A stretch of DNA of 64,000 nt, taken from contig CM057157.1 of NCBI GenBank assembly GCA_029962745.1, positions 21,768,916-21,832,915 on the forward strand, in the 5' to 3' direction. Positions 1 through 11,375 of the stretch are shown here, piece after piece. The position numbers were made by a program, and so were the translations under genes. Below the pieces are notes generated by a model. It was not told where the DNA came from, made no database searches, and saw only the letters and a program-made list of their open reading frames with translations. The first letter of the stretch is position 1. Every line of letters begins with the position of its first letter. The DNA is from Echinometra lucunter (taxonomy: Eukaryota > Echinodermata > Echinoidea > Camarodonta > Echinometridae).

Positions 1-462
1 ACAAATAAAGAAATAAACAACAAATAAACAAAAAACATCATTCTCACCAAGGGCAGTGATGGTCCATTCTCCTCACACATCTCTGACACCTGCTACAGTG
101 ATGAGACTTGAGAGGGCGCTGTATCAAACACTTCTTGCAGTGAGTATAGTTGAGCTGATCTGTACTTACACAGAGTATGAAAGGAGAGACAAAGAAAAAC
201 CCATTTACATTGCATGTTTATATTATTTGGTATTTAAAGACATTTATTAATTATAAACAGTTCTGATCTTGGACTGACCTCCTTTTACTTCATTTATCAA
301 AAGACTACCAAGATCTGAGTTCATTCACAGCCCTCCATACTAATGATTTTGAAAGGAGGTCCAGACTGAACTTTCAAAGAGAAGTTTGAGTTCTGGGAAA
401 AGTGAAAAATCATTTTATGAGTTTTCCACTTATTTTCATGTCAGTTTGGAAGAATATCATAG

Positions 463-653
463 CAGGGAAGAAAATTAATTATATTTTTTCCGGGGCTACT
501 CTTTGAGCACACCCACCCAAATTTTCTACATCGTATTACAGTTTACATTGGACCCTATGAGAATTTCAGGGGCTCTTTTTTGAGTTTTCAAGGGCTCTTT
601 TTGGCGTTTCGGGGGGCGAATTCGCCCCAAGCCCCCGTGTATTTTTTCCCCTG
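463..653. mobile_element. hAT-type MITE with perfect 8-bp target duplication
   Basis: A 191-bp non-coding element begins CAGGGA and ends CCCCTG, with A/T-rich inner ends typical of hAT termini. It is bounded on both sides by the identical 8-mer TATCATAG (455-462 and 654-661), the target duplication length hAT transposases make. The interior is G/C-rich with repeated GGGCTCTTTTT blocks. A diverged relative in the same orientation lies at 12641-12813. It has no coding capacity, so it would have been mobilised in trans. The perfect duplication suggests a fairly recent insertion. Confidence 0.75.
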
Positions 654-867
654 TATCATAGTAACATGACCCCTTGAAATTGGGGGTCCGGACAGCATGT
701 GACGTTCATTTCTTCAACATATACAGTGTACAAAATATACCCCAAATCAAGAAAAAGTAAATGTTGAAAAAAAATCAGTGTTGCTTCCTTTTGTCATTGC
801 ACACCAGAATAGCTTAATACAAGCAGCACCCGGTTCTAATGGTAAATGGGCTAAAACTCATTCTTAC

Positions 868-966
868 CTAGTGTTGTTGGTCTGTTGTCAAATGGAATGT
901 AGCCAGGATTAGAAAGACAGGATCGTACCAGGCATACAATGGTTGCAAAAGACAGGAGCATGAAGA
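868..966 (-). CDS. DHHC palmitoyltransferase exon 3 (second TM segment and NPG motif)
   Basis: This 99-nt exon has acceptor TGTGTTCAG (right side) and donor CTAG/GTAAGA (left side). It reads LLSFATIVCLVRSCLSNPG, then YIPFDNRPTTL, and ends one base into a codon. A hydrophobic helix directly followed by RxxxxxPG is the conserved lead-in to the DHHC cysteine-rich domain. Confidence 0.75.
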   Translation of the reverse strand, partial: SSCSCLLQPLYAWYDPVFLILATFHLTTDQQH

Positions 967-1358
967 CTGAACACACAGACACAAACAAGAATAAATTTTA
1001 CAATTTTACACAGAAATATCAATACATCTATCTATCTACATATGCTTTTTAAAAACAAATTTTGTAGTAATAATTTGTACTCTACAGTAGGACATGGTGG
1101 TATACCCTACCCAGTATAAACTTCCAGGACTGCTCAGGATTGTGAAATCGCAGAAAGAATCCATCTACCTATCTATCTATCTATCTAGAATAAGAAAATA
1201 TAAGTTCTGCTTTGGAATAGCATGTGAACAGTAGACAGCAAATCAACAAATTCTGTGATATTAGGAAGTTTTAAAATTTTCAACCACAGGCCTTCATCAG
1301 GAAATGAAAATTTATTTGGTATCAACACAAGAGCATGACACACAAAAGCCTACAAAGA

Positions 1359-1396
<38 letters not shown>

Positions 1397-4300
1397 TGAT
1401 CTATCTTCTATAGATCTATAAATCTATTTATTTATCTATCTATCTATCAAATCCTAATCTGTCTGTAAATTCCTCACACTGCTGTGTTTTTGGAACTAAA
1501 AAGGCTACCACACTACAAGAACATGAACGATGTCTAGGGTTTTGCTCTCCTGTAGGCCTACAAAAGATTACCTTTTCAAAGGAAACCCCCTACTATATGT
1601 ATTTATCTAACATATCAGGGGAAACCCACCTCCTTAAAAAATATACTTTGCTCCAAATTTTGGGTTTCCAAGATGAAAATGAACTACCGAATTGCTAATT
1701 TACTACTTCCTAAAGCATAATCTATAGTACCTTGGAGCAATCCTCGATAATTCATTCATTCCATTTAGTAAGAGATTCCTGAACTACAGCTGATAACATT
1801 GCTCATATATGAGCGTATACAAAAAGAACTCACTTAAAACAACCCAAGTTCCGATTTGTTGTTCCCTGTGCATAGGTATGAGAACCAGGACTGGAATGAA
1901 GTAAGAGTTGTATGCCCACATCAGAGTGATGCAACTCAGGAAGAAGCATCCTCTGCATTCTTTGAGGAACTTCAAACCAAATGGTAACCAGTGAAGGTTA
2001 GGGGATCGACGGATCGCATCTGCCTCTCGAAGGAGGACCTTTTTCTCATCATGCTCTCCAGTCGTCAGCTGGAAGAAGTTGGTCTCCATCTGTTTGAAAT
2101 CGAGGTACAAAATCAAATCAAACCATATACCTGCAAATTGAAAAGCAGCTAGCTTATGAGAATCTTAATATTAAACAAGGCAATGGCCATAACGTGTCTT
2201 GCTCGATTTGTGTGCAATCATTCTAGTAAATCAATTCTGATTATTAGTGAAATACAAAGAATCAATTATTAGTGTGATTAGAGTACTATAAAGTATTTTA
2301 GACCTCAAGATCAACATCACAGTATCTGATAACTTACATAAGGTCAAGTGCGTAGTTTGGTAAACATGCAGTTATTAGAGGATCTAATGCACTTTCTTAT
2401 CTATGTACATGTACAATGGACCATTAATCTCTTCTTTTCAAAATGAAAAGCTTTTTTCAGCTGCTTGTACCAGGCCACATTACAAAAGAAACAAAAGTGT
2501 CACAGCTACTAGTATGGAAGATTAACGTTTTGAAAGGAGAGGATGTAAACATACAGGTTGACCTACAGAATACAAGCCAACACAAAGAGTCACAATGGAC
2601 TACGTTTACGAGGGATACCATTTTCGTATGTCATCCATTTTAACAAGTGATTCCCCCCCCCCTCCTCTTTCGATGAAAGTGAACATGGAGAATAATTATG
2701 ATTGATGTCCGCCTTGTCCTGGATGAAATAAAGGCCTATACAGGCATAAAAGGAAAATGCTGGGATTGTAAAAAAACTATACATATTGGGGCAATTGTGA
2801 TAACCCTGGGTCTGTCTCTATTTTACTTTGCGTTTTTAGGCCTCTGTTATTCCCGATTTGATTTTAAAGATTTTAAATGATAAATAGAATAATTCCTGCT
2901 TTGAACAGAACATAACTGCGACTTCTCTCCATACATATATTTTCCTGGGTTGTCACTTCTAAAAATATCCAAAACTGATTTTCACATTTTCCTGTTGATA
3001 CCCTCTCAAACCTCATGATCAGACTTTCATTTATACGAAAAAACCCCCAAAAAACACCACGGATATAAAGATATGAAAACCAGGTCGACTATCTCCAGTA
3101 TTACCGGTTTTACAAAATAAAAAGGGATTTTTTAAAAATGTACATTATCTTTTACGTCATTGTATTACATAAAAAAGATTGTATTACATAAAAAAAAGAT
3201 CCATTGTCCCCCCCCCCTCACTGTTATTTGTTTTATACATATTTGACATCGTTTTGCGTTGTTTATGACTCGCCATTATCCACCTAAACTTTTTTAGGTT
3301 TGTAATATTTTCGTCATTATTGCGTATCGAATAACTCATACTCTCAATATCAGCTCTTTCTGCTGTTCTCATTGTTCTCCAATCGAAATAACATAATGAC
3401 GATTACTCTTTGCCGCACCTATTCAAAACAGATTACTGCATGCAATACAGAAATAAAATACACTGAAACCAAATTCTTATTGCAGGAAAATCCTGAATAA
3501 TTCAGAGAGAGAGAGCGGCATTGAGATGTGATAAATAACTATTATTTTTCCATCCACTCACTGTAATTCGGCTCTTTCAAATCAGATATGAGTGAACAAA
3601 ATCCATTAATGCTTTTACTGATACTTCAATATACAGAAGAAAATAAGCGTGAAAGAGAGGTGGCTAGACAGAGAAAATTACAGAATGAAGCGGGAGACAA
3701 AGTATTAAAATATTATTATAAATTATAAGAAATCAAGTAAAAATTGGATTATTGTTTTTTATTCAGGAAACTGAAAATTCATTTCCCTGAATTGGCCTTT
3801 ACTTGATTTGATGAAATAAAAGGATTGAAGTAATCATGTCACAATATTGGTCAGAATATGACAAAATGCGTTGGAAGTTCATGTAAAATGTAAGGCCTAT
3901 GACGCGAATGATCATCAGCTGACCATTAGCTTTAGCATGTTTAGCAGACGACGATGAGGAGAATGAATCGAACAATGGGGTATCGATTGTGCGTGCATGC
4001 GACGGCGCTTACGCAATTTGTATTGTGAGTGCATTGAAAAGAAAGAAGGCAAAGCTTCTGCAAAACAGGACGGCTTTTCGCCTCTATGATAACAGACCTT
4101 TTTTTTAGTTTCAATGAAGAAAACTTACATTTTTAGAAAGAGAAAAGTCTGGCCTTTCAGGTTTACATTCACTAAAAATCACGAAAATGATGGTGTAAAG
4201 AGCAATGAGCGATCTAAGTAGAGAGCACTGCCAAATTTCCCAATACGGGCAATGTAACCGAAAACGCTCCATCACAGGGGGAACAACCGCTCCACGAAGG

Positions 4301-4407
4301 GTCGCACTCAAAGGGTTAAGCAACATATAATTATTCAATCTTTCACCTGAATTTGAATAAAATTGGACAGAGGGAACCTCGATTATGGCTTCGATGTCCG
4401 ATGTCAC
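868..4407 (-). CDS. DHHC-family palmitoyltransferase, N-terminal part (gene runs off the left edge)
   Basis: Three minus-strand exons (4407-4347, 2130-1834, 966-868) join in phases 1, 1 and 1 with good GT-AG borders to give about 152 residues. The third exon ends phase 1, so coding continues to the left. Visible features are a hydrophobic stretch IWFDLILYLDF, a charged loop, a membrane segment starting CFFLSCITLMWAYNSYFIP, a short loop with LIPMHREQQ, a further membrane segment LIFMLLSFATIVCLV, then RSCLSNPGYIP. The order TM, short loop, TM, then (D/N)PG is the N-terminal signature of zDHHC S-acyltransferases, which transfer palmitate to cysteines on membrane proteins. It resembles the ZDHHC3/7/21 style, but I cannot fix the subfamily. 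The cysteine-rich DHHC domain is not in the window. Exon 1 is the least certain part. Confidence 0.72.
1163..1448. repeat. Interrupted ATCT/GATA tetranucleotide microsatellite tracts
   Basis: Runs of (ATCT)n occur at about 1163-1188, 1358-1396 and 1427-1449 inside the intron between exons 2 and 3 of the DHHC gene. A short ATCT run also occurs near 1023-1040. Apart from these, 967-1833 shows nothing coding. Confidence 0.9.
1834..2130 (-). CDS. DHHC palmitoyltransferase exon 2
   Basis: This 297-nt exon has acceptor TTTGCAG/GTATATGG and donor TTTTAA/GTGAGT, phase 1 in and phase 1 out. The frame is open throughout. It starts with IWFDLILYLDFKQMETNFF, passes through a charged stretch (GEHDEKKVLLREADAIRRSP) and ends in a hydrophobic segment and the loop LIPMHREQQIGTWVVL. 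A short cytoplasmic region between hydrophobic segments fits a multipass enzyme. Confidence 0.72.
2131..4346. other. Probable intron 1 of the DHHC gene; no coding signal
   Basis: The stretch contains poly-C runs near 2647 and 3208, short open frames on both strands without domain signatures, and no recognisable gene. A frame extending exon 1 down to 4111 (TM-like SLIALYTIIFVIF) is open but out of phase with exon 2. It also starts with TTAACCCTTTGAGTGC-type repeat DNA, so I read it as intron. Confidence 0.5.
4347..4407 (-). CDS. Candidate first coding exon of the DHHC palmitoyltransferase gene
   Basis: On the minus strand an ATG at 4407-4405 opens MTSDIEAIIEVPSVQFYSNS. The frame then meets the donor TTCAG/GTGAAA one base into a codon, which matches the phase of exon 2 exactly. 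Length is 61 nt. The region just upstream (4408-4440) is comparatively GC-rich. Support is phase agreement and donor quality only. The alternative is a start within exon 2 (MILYLDF or METNFF). Confidence 0.45.
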
Positions 4408-7073
4408 CGCTGGCGCTGTGTGCTTCGTACACTGTGACTAGAGGTCTACATGTAGATCTAGTACTCTGAAGCTAATGTGAGGATAAGATTTCAAAGTCAT
4501 AAATCAGACGAAGCAGTTGTTTTTGCGGTTCTATTGGGTATGAGGCCAAGCTTTATTTCATCATGTCCAAATCAAACAAAAGAGGGTAGAAGACCCTTGA
4601 CTGAGTTCACTTCAGTTGCTGTAGACAATTAAAAAACACAAAATTACAGTAAGTATTGCATCATTATGATCACAAATAATTACTTGCTACAGCTGCTTTC
4701 AGAGCAGAGCAGAAAAACTAAAGGTCCATAATTACAAATATATCATCTTCCATATACACTGTATGCAATTTAGTTCATACATGTACATTGTATATATTGA
4801 GTTTACCTCAGCCTATGAAATGCATGTAGTAAATAGATCTGCAAAGAAAGCCATTCCCTATTTATTACTTTCACAAGATAAGGAAGGCCATTCCCTATTT
4901 ATTACTTTCACATAGATATATACCTGTAACACAATTTTGCAAATTGAGTGAGCTATCATAATCATTCTATCAGTCTTAGGCAATATAGAAACATACTCAA
5001 CTAATCACAATCCAAATCAGTGGGGCATGACATCTATCAATATTTAAGTCACCTCAACTCTAGAAAAGGTTTCAATATTTGCTATCTGTAATTAGTTATG
5101 AACACATTTGCTTACCAATGTGAATTCCACAAGAAAACCAACAGGCCCTGTCTTTATGAATACAAGGCTTACCAAAAGGCAGTTTATATATAGTATTATG
5201 TCTTAATGACACGCCTTTCTAGCATTAATAGGCATAACTCGGTTACTATACCAGCATGCCTCTTTCATGTAAATTGAAGTTATCTCCCTCTTCTTCACAC
5301 AAATCATAATCTGTCTAATTTAGCTCTTCAGCAAATCTTAACATCACAGAGTAAATTATATATTGTACTCACATATTAAGGTGTCCAAAATCAACTATAT
5401 ACATCAAGAATATCAGGATGAGACATCGATTACCGCTTCATGTAGGCACATGCAGCTACAGCCACATCTGCTCACGCAAGTATGAGCTTCTTCCTGCATG
5501 CAGTGAGTGTATGTCCACTGGAGCATATCGCTCCTCTTTAGCTACATTCCTTTTGTACCTGACTGATTTGCATTATAAACAAGGGTTATTTCTCATCCCC
5601 TCACAATAGCAATCAAAATTTATGCGAACTTTAGGTATGTACATGTAGAATACCATAGCACACAGAGCAGAGAGACCGTACTGAGCGACAACGCACACCG
5701 AACCCATAAAAGGCGTAGTCGAGGTTCCCTCTCCTCTGTCCAATTTTATCAGCCTCAGGAGTCTCAGGTGCACAGATTATGTTCCGATGTTGCTGATCAT
5801 TCTGTGAGAAATTTTGACGCAGATTCGCTCATAACAACAGGAAATATGCACATGGATACGTCAGTGCATTGGCGCCGTAATTACATATGTCTTATAATAA
5901 ACAGATACTGTTATTCATACAACAGTCATCATAATCATTCTGGACAACAAACTTACACAAACTGCAACATATGGGACTGAAGTAAATATGGGTAGGCCTA
6001 GATCTAGTCTTCTTTCGCTCAATGCTGCCCTCGTTATTGTTCCAGCAAATGTTAGTAGCATTCACAAATATTTTGCCGTTTTTATTATCATAAGAGATTA
6101 TTACATGTATCTTCTGAGATTAAGTATGAGTTTTCAAAAGAATAATTACGAAAGACCTACCGTTACTTACAATTTCACGCAAAAATCAAAGAAACCCAGC
6201 AATGCACGTAATGAATATGCATTATGACATCACAATGTAAATGAATATGCATTAATTGCAGATTTAACTTTTTGTGTGCCGAGTTAATTTTGATGGGAAA
6301 ATAAAGGCAATTATTCTTTTGATATTTTCTTGAAATTTTGTATTCTTAGTGCAGTATTGATGTTTGTTACTCCGGCAGCCCGGGGCTATGATGTTTGTAA
6401 TTCTTCTATAGATACCACTTAGGTACATTAGCTGTTTTTTTTTTCTTTCTAACTTTATATTTGGTACAATGGTCGAAGGAGAAAATTAAAATTCAATTAT
6501 TGTATCACGCTTGTTCAATTTAATTGTACGAACATGCATGCGAAAAGAACGCACAAATCTGGTCGCATAAAGTAATAAAAAGTTACTAAAAAAATGCTTT
6601 CATACAGTAGGCGCAAGGGAAAAAAAACATTAAAACGTTATCATGAAAAGATTTTTTTGTTTTTGTTTTAAAGAAGTATTTATTTTCATTCAATGAACAT
6701 AAATAAGCATAGTACATGTAACATAAAAAAATATGTCACAAATTCACAAGCTAGTTTCAATAAAATGTACTTTCAATTAAACTAACATTCGATAACGGAA
6801 TACAACATGCTTTAAATTCTACCGCCTGATATCAATTACATGCTACATGAGAAGCTGAAAAAAAAATCTTACATGTTCAATTGAATGAAAGTAAATAGTA
6901 AAAAATAAAACAATCAAAAACTAAGTAAGTAAAAAACAAGAAAACTCTCCCTATCCCTCCCCCCCTCATTTCCCCTCTCCCAAAAGATCGATTCTAAAGA
7001 AAGGGGAGGAAAAAAAGAGGGGGGAAATGGATCTCCACCCACTCCCACCCCCTCCGCTCCTCTGTGTATGCCC
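4408..7073. other. Intergenic region, no supported gene
   Basis: Contents seen: a 37-bp tandem duplication (CATTCCCTATTTATTACTTT) at about 4852-4912; a weak inverted similarity between 4360-4384 and 5716-5750 (both containing AATTGGACAGAG and GGAACCTCGA); and A/T homopolymers. Short open frames near 5573-6227 have no family signature. No RNA gene was recognised. Confidence 0.5.
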
Positions 7074-7460
7074 GGTTAGGCTCTGATCAATGTCAAAGGT
7101 AAAAAAAAATAAAAAATAAAAAAAATAAATAAATAAATGAACATGAAACTTACTTCTGCCTCAGCATCCGAAGGGAATGAACTTATCCCACTTTCTAAAA
7201 TGGCTTGGTAATAGTTCTCTCTGTTCAGCTAATTTTCTTTCTTCTTGTTTATCTTCTTCTATTCTTTAGGTTAGGCTCTGATCAATGTCAAAGGTAAAAA
7301 AAAAATTAAAAAAAAAAAATAAATAAATGAACATGAAACTTACTTCTGCCTCAGCATCCGAAGGGAATGAACTTATCCCACTTTCTAAAATGGCTTGGTA
7401 ATAGTTCTCTCTGTTCAGCTAATTTTCTTTCTTCTTGTTTATCTTCTTCTATTCTTTAGG
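7074..7460. repeat. Near-perfect 195-bp tandem duplication in the LINE 3' region
   Basis: Two adjacent copies start GGTTAGGCTCTGATCAATG at 7074 and 7269. They differ mainly in the length of an internal A-rich tract. Both end in CTATTCTTTAGG. On the minus strand they carry the last residues of the LINE frame, so the duplication arose after or during insertion of that element. Confidence 0.9.
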
Positions 7461-8640
7461 AGTGGGAGGTTTTCTTTTGGTTCTACTATTAATGAATATC
7501 ATATACTTTATCAAAATCATTACATGATTTAATTACTGTTCTAACTTCTCCAATATTTGACCCTATTCTATTCCAACATGGACCCCTTTCCAGTCTATAT
7601 TTCTAATATCAGGAAGCTGGAATAAGTTACCACAATCAATCCATAACATTTTTATCCTTTCACATAAAAATAAAAATAAATGATCATAGGTTTCCTCCTC
7701 TTTGTGACAAAAGGAGCATAAATTATATCTGTTGCATTTTTACATAAAAATAAATATTTGTTTGTGCAGACAAGCTTATATAGCATTTTAAATTGAAATT
7801 CTCTGAGCCTACTATTTAAAGTGGACTTCCTTGGTCTCAAAAATATCATTGCGGCATCATTTTTTTTAGATATCATAAATTTGCTCTAACTTTTGTATAG
7901 CCTGTGATTTTTCTGCTCTCATGTTTGATAGAATATCATATATTCTTTTTGATGTAATATCTTGCAAGGATAGAATTTTACCTTTAAATTGAAATTCCAA
8001 ACTCAACTCACTATCATGTCTATCTTTATTTGCATAATCACTTTTTTCAGAGAATTTTTCCAAGCATACGGAATACATCCAATTATGTGTGTTACTGTAT
8101 TAATTTCCAATCGATTTAAACCCATTTTTTGAAGGATTTGAAAAGATTTCAATTTCCCTTCTTCGTCTACAAATATGATGGAGTTTATAAACATTTTTAA
8201 GGAATATTTTTTTCATCAAAATATGTTTACCCATCAAAACGAATAAACTTATTGTTGAAAATCAGCTCATTTCTTCTACATTCCTCTTCTTTGAGCAAGA
8301 AATTTTTTTTTTTTTAATTGAACCAAATCTCTATCATATCTATATAAAAGTCTGGCAATGGAATTTTCATTAAATTCATTGTGATATTACTATAAAATAT
8401 TAGCTATCATCCTATTTTCCGAGTCAAATATCTGAAATATTGTTTCCATCTCATATTGGTTTCCCCAATATGAGTCTTTTAATCATAATAATTCTTTGTA
8501 CCTTAATGAATTGAAAATCTATCATTTTAAGACCTCCCCTATTGTAATCTAAACAAACAATATCTATCTTAATTTTATCTTTACCCCTTCATAAAAAATC
8601 AAAGATTAATGTGTTCATATCCTCAACTACCCATGTCGGT
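7080..8640 (-). pseudogene. L1/Tx1-type LINE reverse transcriptase, 3' end, decayed
   Basis: Read on the minus strand from about 8640 to 7100, several frames carry typical post-RT motifs of non-LTR retrotransposons. First comes LIFDFL-RGKDKIKIDIVC, then DYNRGGLKMIDFQFIKVQRI. Next is FQFKMLYKLVCTNKYLF, and then the cysteine-rich C-terminal motif CSFCHKEEETYDHLFLF, followed by RIKMLWIDCG. Stops and frameshifts break it repeatedly, so it is dead. The endonuclease and the catalytic RT core are absent, so it is a 5'-truncated insertion. The 3' end is A-rich and contains the 195-bp duplication. Confidence 0.75.
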
Positions 8641-8721
8641 ACGAAAGTGAGTGAGGAATTTCTTTTTTATTAAACACGTGCACACGTCAGTATCAATATT
8701 GCCTACAGCATTTTCATTTAT

Positions 8722-8855
8722 TTGATGTACGATAAAAGAGCAAATGTAGATAAAATGCCTTTGCTCAAGGGCATAAGTGCCGTGACGGTCCCGGGGATCG
8801 AACCCCCGACTTTTGCGTCTCCAGTCAAGCGCCTTAGACCACTCGACCACGGCAC
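8722..8855 (-). mobile_element. tRNA-like SINE head (serine/leucine-like) with attached body
   Basis: On the minus strand, 8855 to 8777 reads as a tRNA-like segment. It has the A-box TGGTCGAGTGG, B-box GGTTCGATCCC, a T stem CGGGG/CCCCG, and 5' GTGCCGT complementary to 3' ACGGCAC. The anticodon arm pairs poorly (a GGA-like loop) and eight extra bases separate the T stem from the acceptor end. This is therefore a pol III-derived repeat and not a working tRNA. The following body (CAAATGTAGATAAAATGCC on the plus strand) has a relative at about 37955-38035. Confidence 0.6.
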
Positions 8856-9179
8856 CTCTCCACGAGAACTACGATCTCAATATGAAATCAACTTTAAATC
8901 TCATATAAATTTTCACTTTTTATGTTTACAATTAAGTTTCATTTCCCCATTTTATTTGCAGTAACAATGCAGGCCTGCACACTATCAAAATCATATTTAG
9001 GTCTAGCTCTCGGGTACTAAAAATCTGAAAGCAAAATTGAAAATTATTCCTTTTACAGGGCAGTTAGTCTAGATAAAAATGTCACACTTTTATTTTGTAA
9101 TGACATTATCCAGTGCAGTGTGTAGCGAATCGGATGCAGGCATGTACTACGGACAGGGGCGGCGCCAGGGTATTTTGAT

Positions 9180-9203
9180 GGGGGGGGGGGGGGGGGGGGG
9201 GGA
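9180..9203. repeat. Poly-G run, 24 bases
   Basis: An uninterrupted G tract 40 bp after the phrase TGTGTAGCGAATCGGATGCA at about 9120. It could form a G-quadruplex. The surrounding 8860-9580 shows no coding signal. Confidence 0.95.
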
Positions 9204-9589
9204 GATGACCCAAAGGTAAATTTATTTACGTCTTAAATGAAAAAAGTAGGGGTATGGTATAGTTGCATGACCCAGCCCTCTCTTTCCCATACTCTTTCTT
9301 TCTTCGTCCTTATCTTTTTCTTCTTTTTCTCCTCCTTTTGTCCGTTTTTGGTCACTTTAGAAATCATAATAATAATAATACTATATCAATCTATAGAGCG
9401 CAGAACCTATATTCTTCTGCGCTGAAGAACTCCTGATATCCTTCTAAGAACTAGGTAAAAAGGTATGTTTTGAGCCTTATTTTAAATGTTTGTACAGCTG
9501 GGGTGGCAATAGTTATTCCACAGTTTGGGGCGCTGCGCAGGCAAAATGTGTAGCGAATCGGATGCAAATGTGTAGCGAATCGAAATCAT

Positions 9590-9622
<33 letters not shown>
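9590..9622. repeat. Poly-G run, 33 bases
   Basis: The longest homopolymer in the window. It directly follows two tandem partial copies of GTGTAGCGAATCGGATGCA (9549 and 9570), the same phrase seen before the 9180 run. The poly-glycine or poly-proline open frames across it are artefacts of the tract. Confidence 0.95.
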
Positions 9623-9623
<1 letters not shown>

Positions 9624-10175
9624 CGCCGGCAGAATGATCATCACTGTGCCTTGTATAACTACTCCCGGAAAAATTGCCCCTGGGCAAGAGCTATATATAC
9701 CCCAGATAACTACCACCAAGGTAAATTAATTAGTCTACTCCCTAGGAAAATTAACGTCAGGAACATTGCCAAAAGGTAAGTTGTAACATTTGTGAAGTAC
9801 ACCCCCTGACACTTCTTAGGTAGTAGGTAAGAAGGATATATTTCACCAACGCTACACCCTACTTTCGGGAATTAAGGCTTTTCATTCACAGAAGGTCATG
9901 TATAACGAAAAGACGTGACATGAACGAGATCACCCAATGGTTCAAAGTTAGCACTCCCAAGACAATCACAAGGACAATTACCCCGACAACCGTATTCAAC
10001 CCTAGAACAATAAGCCCGGTGAAATAGCCCTCTTTGACCATTGTTGCTAGGTTGGAATACCCTTCGAAACGAGGTTGTTGTGCGCAACATGATTTTGATT
10101 TGGTCAAATAATGATAATAATAATAAAGCCAAATAAGGAATTATATACACAGATCCATCAAGTACTTAGAAGAAA

Positions 10176-10443
10176 ATTGAAAGGCGCCATCTTGTGATAG
10201 AGTGCGGTATACGTATTAAAAAGCAGCAAAAACCACAGAAATAGAAGACGTAGAAAGCTCATGCGGACTCGAAAACATAGCCAGCGTTCGTACGGGATCA
10301 CGTGATCGCCGCCATCTTGGTTAGTCCTCTGTTTACGTCCGCTCACTGTATTTTCGACCGGCTAGAATTTCTTGCATTTTTTTTACTGCTTTCTGAGCTA
10401 TGTGTTGTTTTTACGGCATATAACTCTACCAGTCGTTAAGAGA
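10176..10443 (+). promoter_or_regulatory. TATA-less promoter with E-box and YY1 motifs
   Basis: The 12-bp palindrome GATCACGTGATC (10296-10307, a CACGTG E-box) abuts GCCGCCATCTTGG (10308-10320), a textbook YY1 site of the kind that sits at transcription starts. A second GCGCCATCTTG lies near 10183. CpG density is locally higher than in the AT-rich surroundings. It stands about 125 bp upstream of an ATG exon with a good donor, so I read it as a housekeeping-type promoter on the plus strand. Confidence 0.65.
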
Positions 10444-10467
10444 ATGGATGCAGGAAGGCTTCTACAG
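10444..10467 (+). CDS. Candidate first coding exon (MDAGRLLQ), possibly of MNK
   Basis: The ATG at 10444 opens MDAGRLLQ and runs into the donor CTACAG/GTTAGT in phase 0. The first unambiguous MNK exon (32876) also begins in phase 0 with an open frame upstream of its own ATG, so joining them is legal and would add eight residues. The intron would be 22.4 kb. An alternative partner is the acceptor TTCTAG at 11041-11045, which keeps the frame open to 11375. Neither junction can be proven from sequence. Confidence 0.4.
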
Positions 10468-11045
10468 GTTAGTGGATTTTATTTAATGCAGTCTTGAAAT
10501 ATTATTAGGGTGTAAAGAGACTGTCAATGACGGTGTTCTGGGTAGCCCGTATTTGTAGTTGTAGTCCCATCTGTTCGTTCTGATGTTTTATTTTAATGGG
10601 ACAACAGTAGTGTATGTTCAAAATCCTACCTAGAAAGCCTAGATTAACGTAAAGCTTGTTGTTAAATCATATTAAGCTTTTTTTTTTATTTGGTATTTGC
10701 AACTTGTGCTTTTGTCTAACAATTATTAATAATGAAATTGGATCTAGTCAAGACATGGTGGTGTAGTCTACAGACTACACCGTGTAACTTTTTAGATGTC
10801 TTAACAGTTACTACTCTTTTTTCATTTGTTTGAATTTCCAAATTTTTTGGAATACAACTTTTTTTGTCAAAGAGATTATTTACATGATAATTGGATGAGT
10901 TTTACTTATACTATTTTTTTTTTTCTGGAAATTGATTGTAATTCTTAGATTAGAAATTAGTTTGACCTATGGTATTTACTGTTACGACTTACGAGGTAGG
11001 CTATGACCTATCAACATGGATTTTTTTTTTTCTTTCCAATTCTAG

Positions 11046-11375
11046 ATTTCCAAGAGGATCATTCTTCTGAAGGAATTCCCAGTGAACATGAGAAGAGATT
11101 GTTTTACACCCAGTCAGTATTCAAGTTTATGTTCCAACCACTGTCTTTGTAGAGGAAAGCAGAGAAAAGCTTCGATCCTACTGCCTGGGCAGGCAAATTC
11201 AACTGTGTTGATTCAGGCATTTTCTTGTCCTTGTCGTCAGAAGCTTCACCACAAAGACACTTTCTCATATACTGATTTAAAGATTGATGCATCTGATCCA
11301 TTTGAGTATGATGCATTATGTTTTGTTATTTATCACTATGGACGTGCATTCTGTTTACTTTTTGTGCTCATTTGA
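11046..11375 (+). CDS. Hypothetical alternative terminal exon after MDAGRLLQ
   Basis: After the polypyrimidine tract and acceptor TTTCCAATTCTAG the phase-0 frame is open for 109 codons, starting ISKRIILLKEFPVNMRRD and containing scattered cysteines, to a stop at 11373. An AATAAA lies at 11792. I recognise no domain. It may be an alternative last exon, or simply an open stretch of the following intron. Confidence 0.2.
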   Translation: MSKRIILLKEFPVNMRRDCFTPSQYSSLCSNHCLCRGKQRKASILLPGQANSTVLIQAFSCPCRQKLHHKDTFSYTDLKIDASDPFEYDALCFVIYHYGRAFCLLFVLI

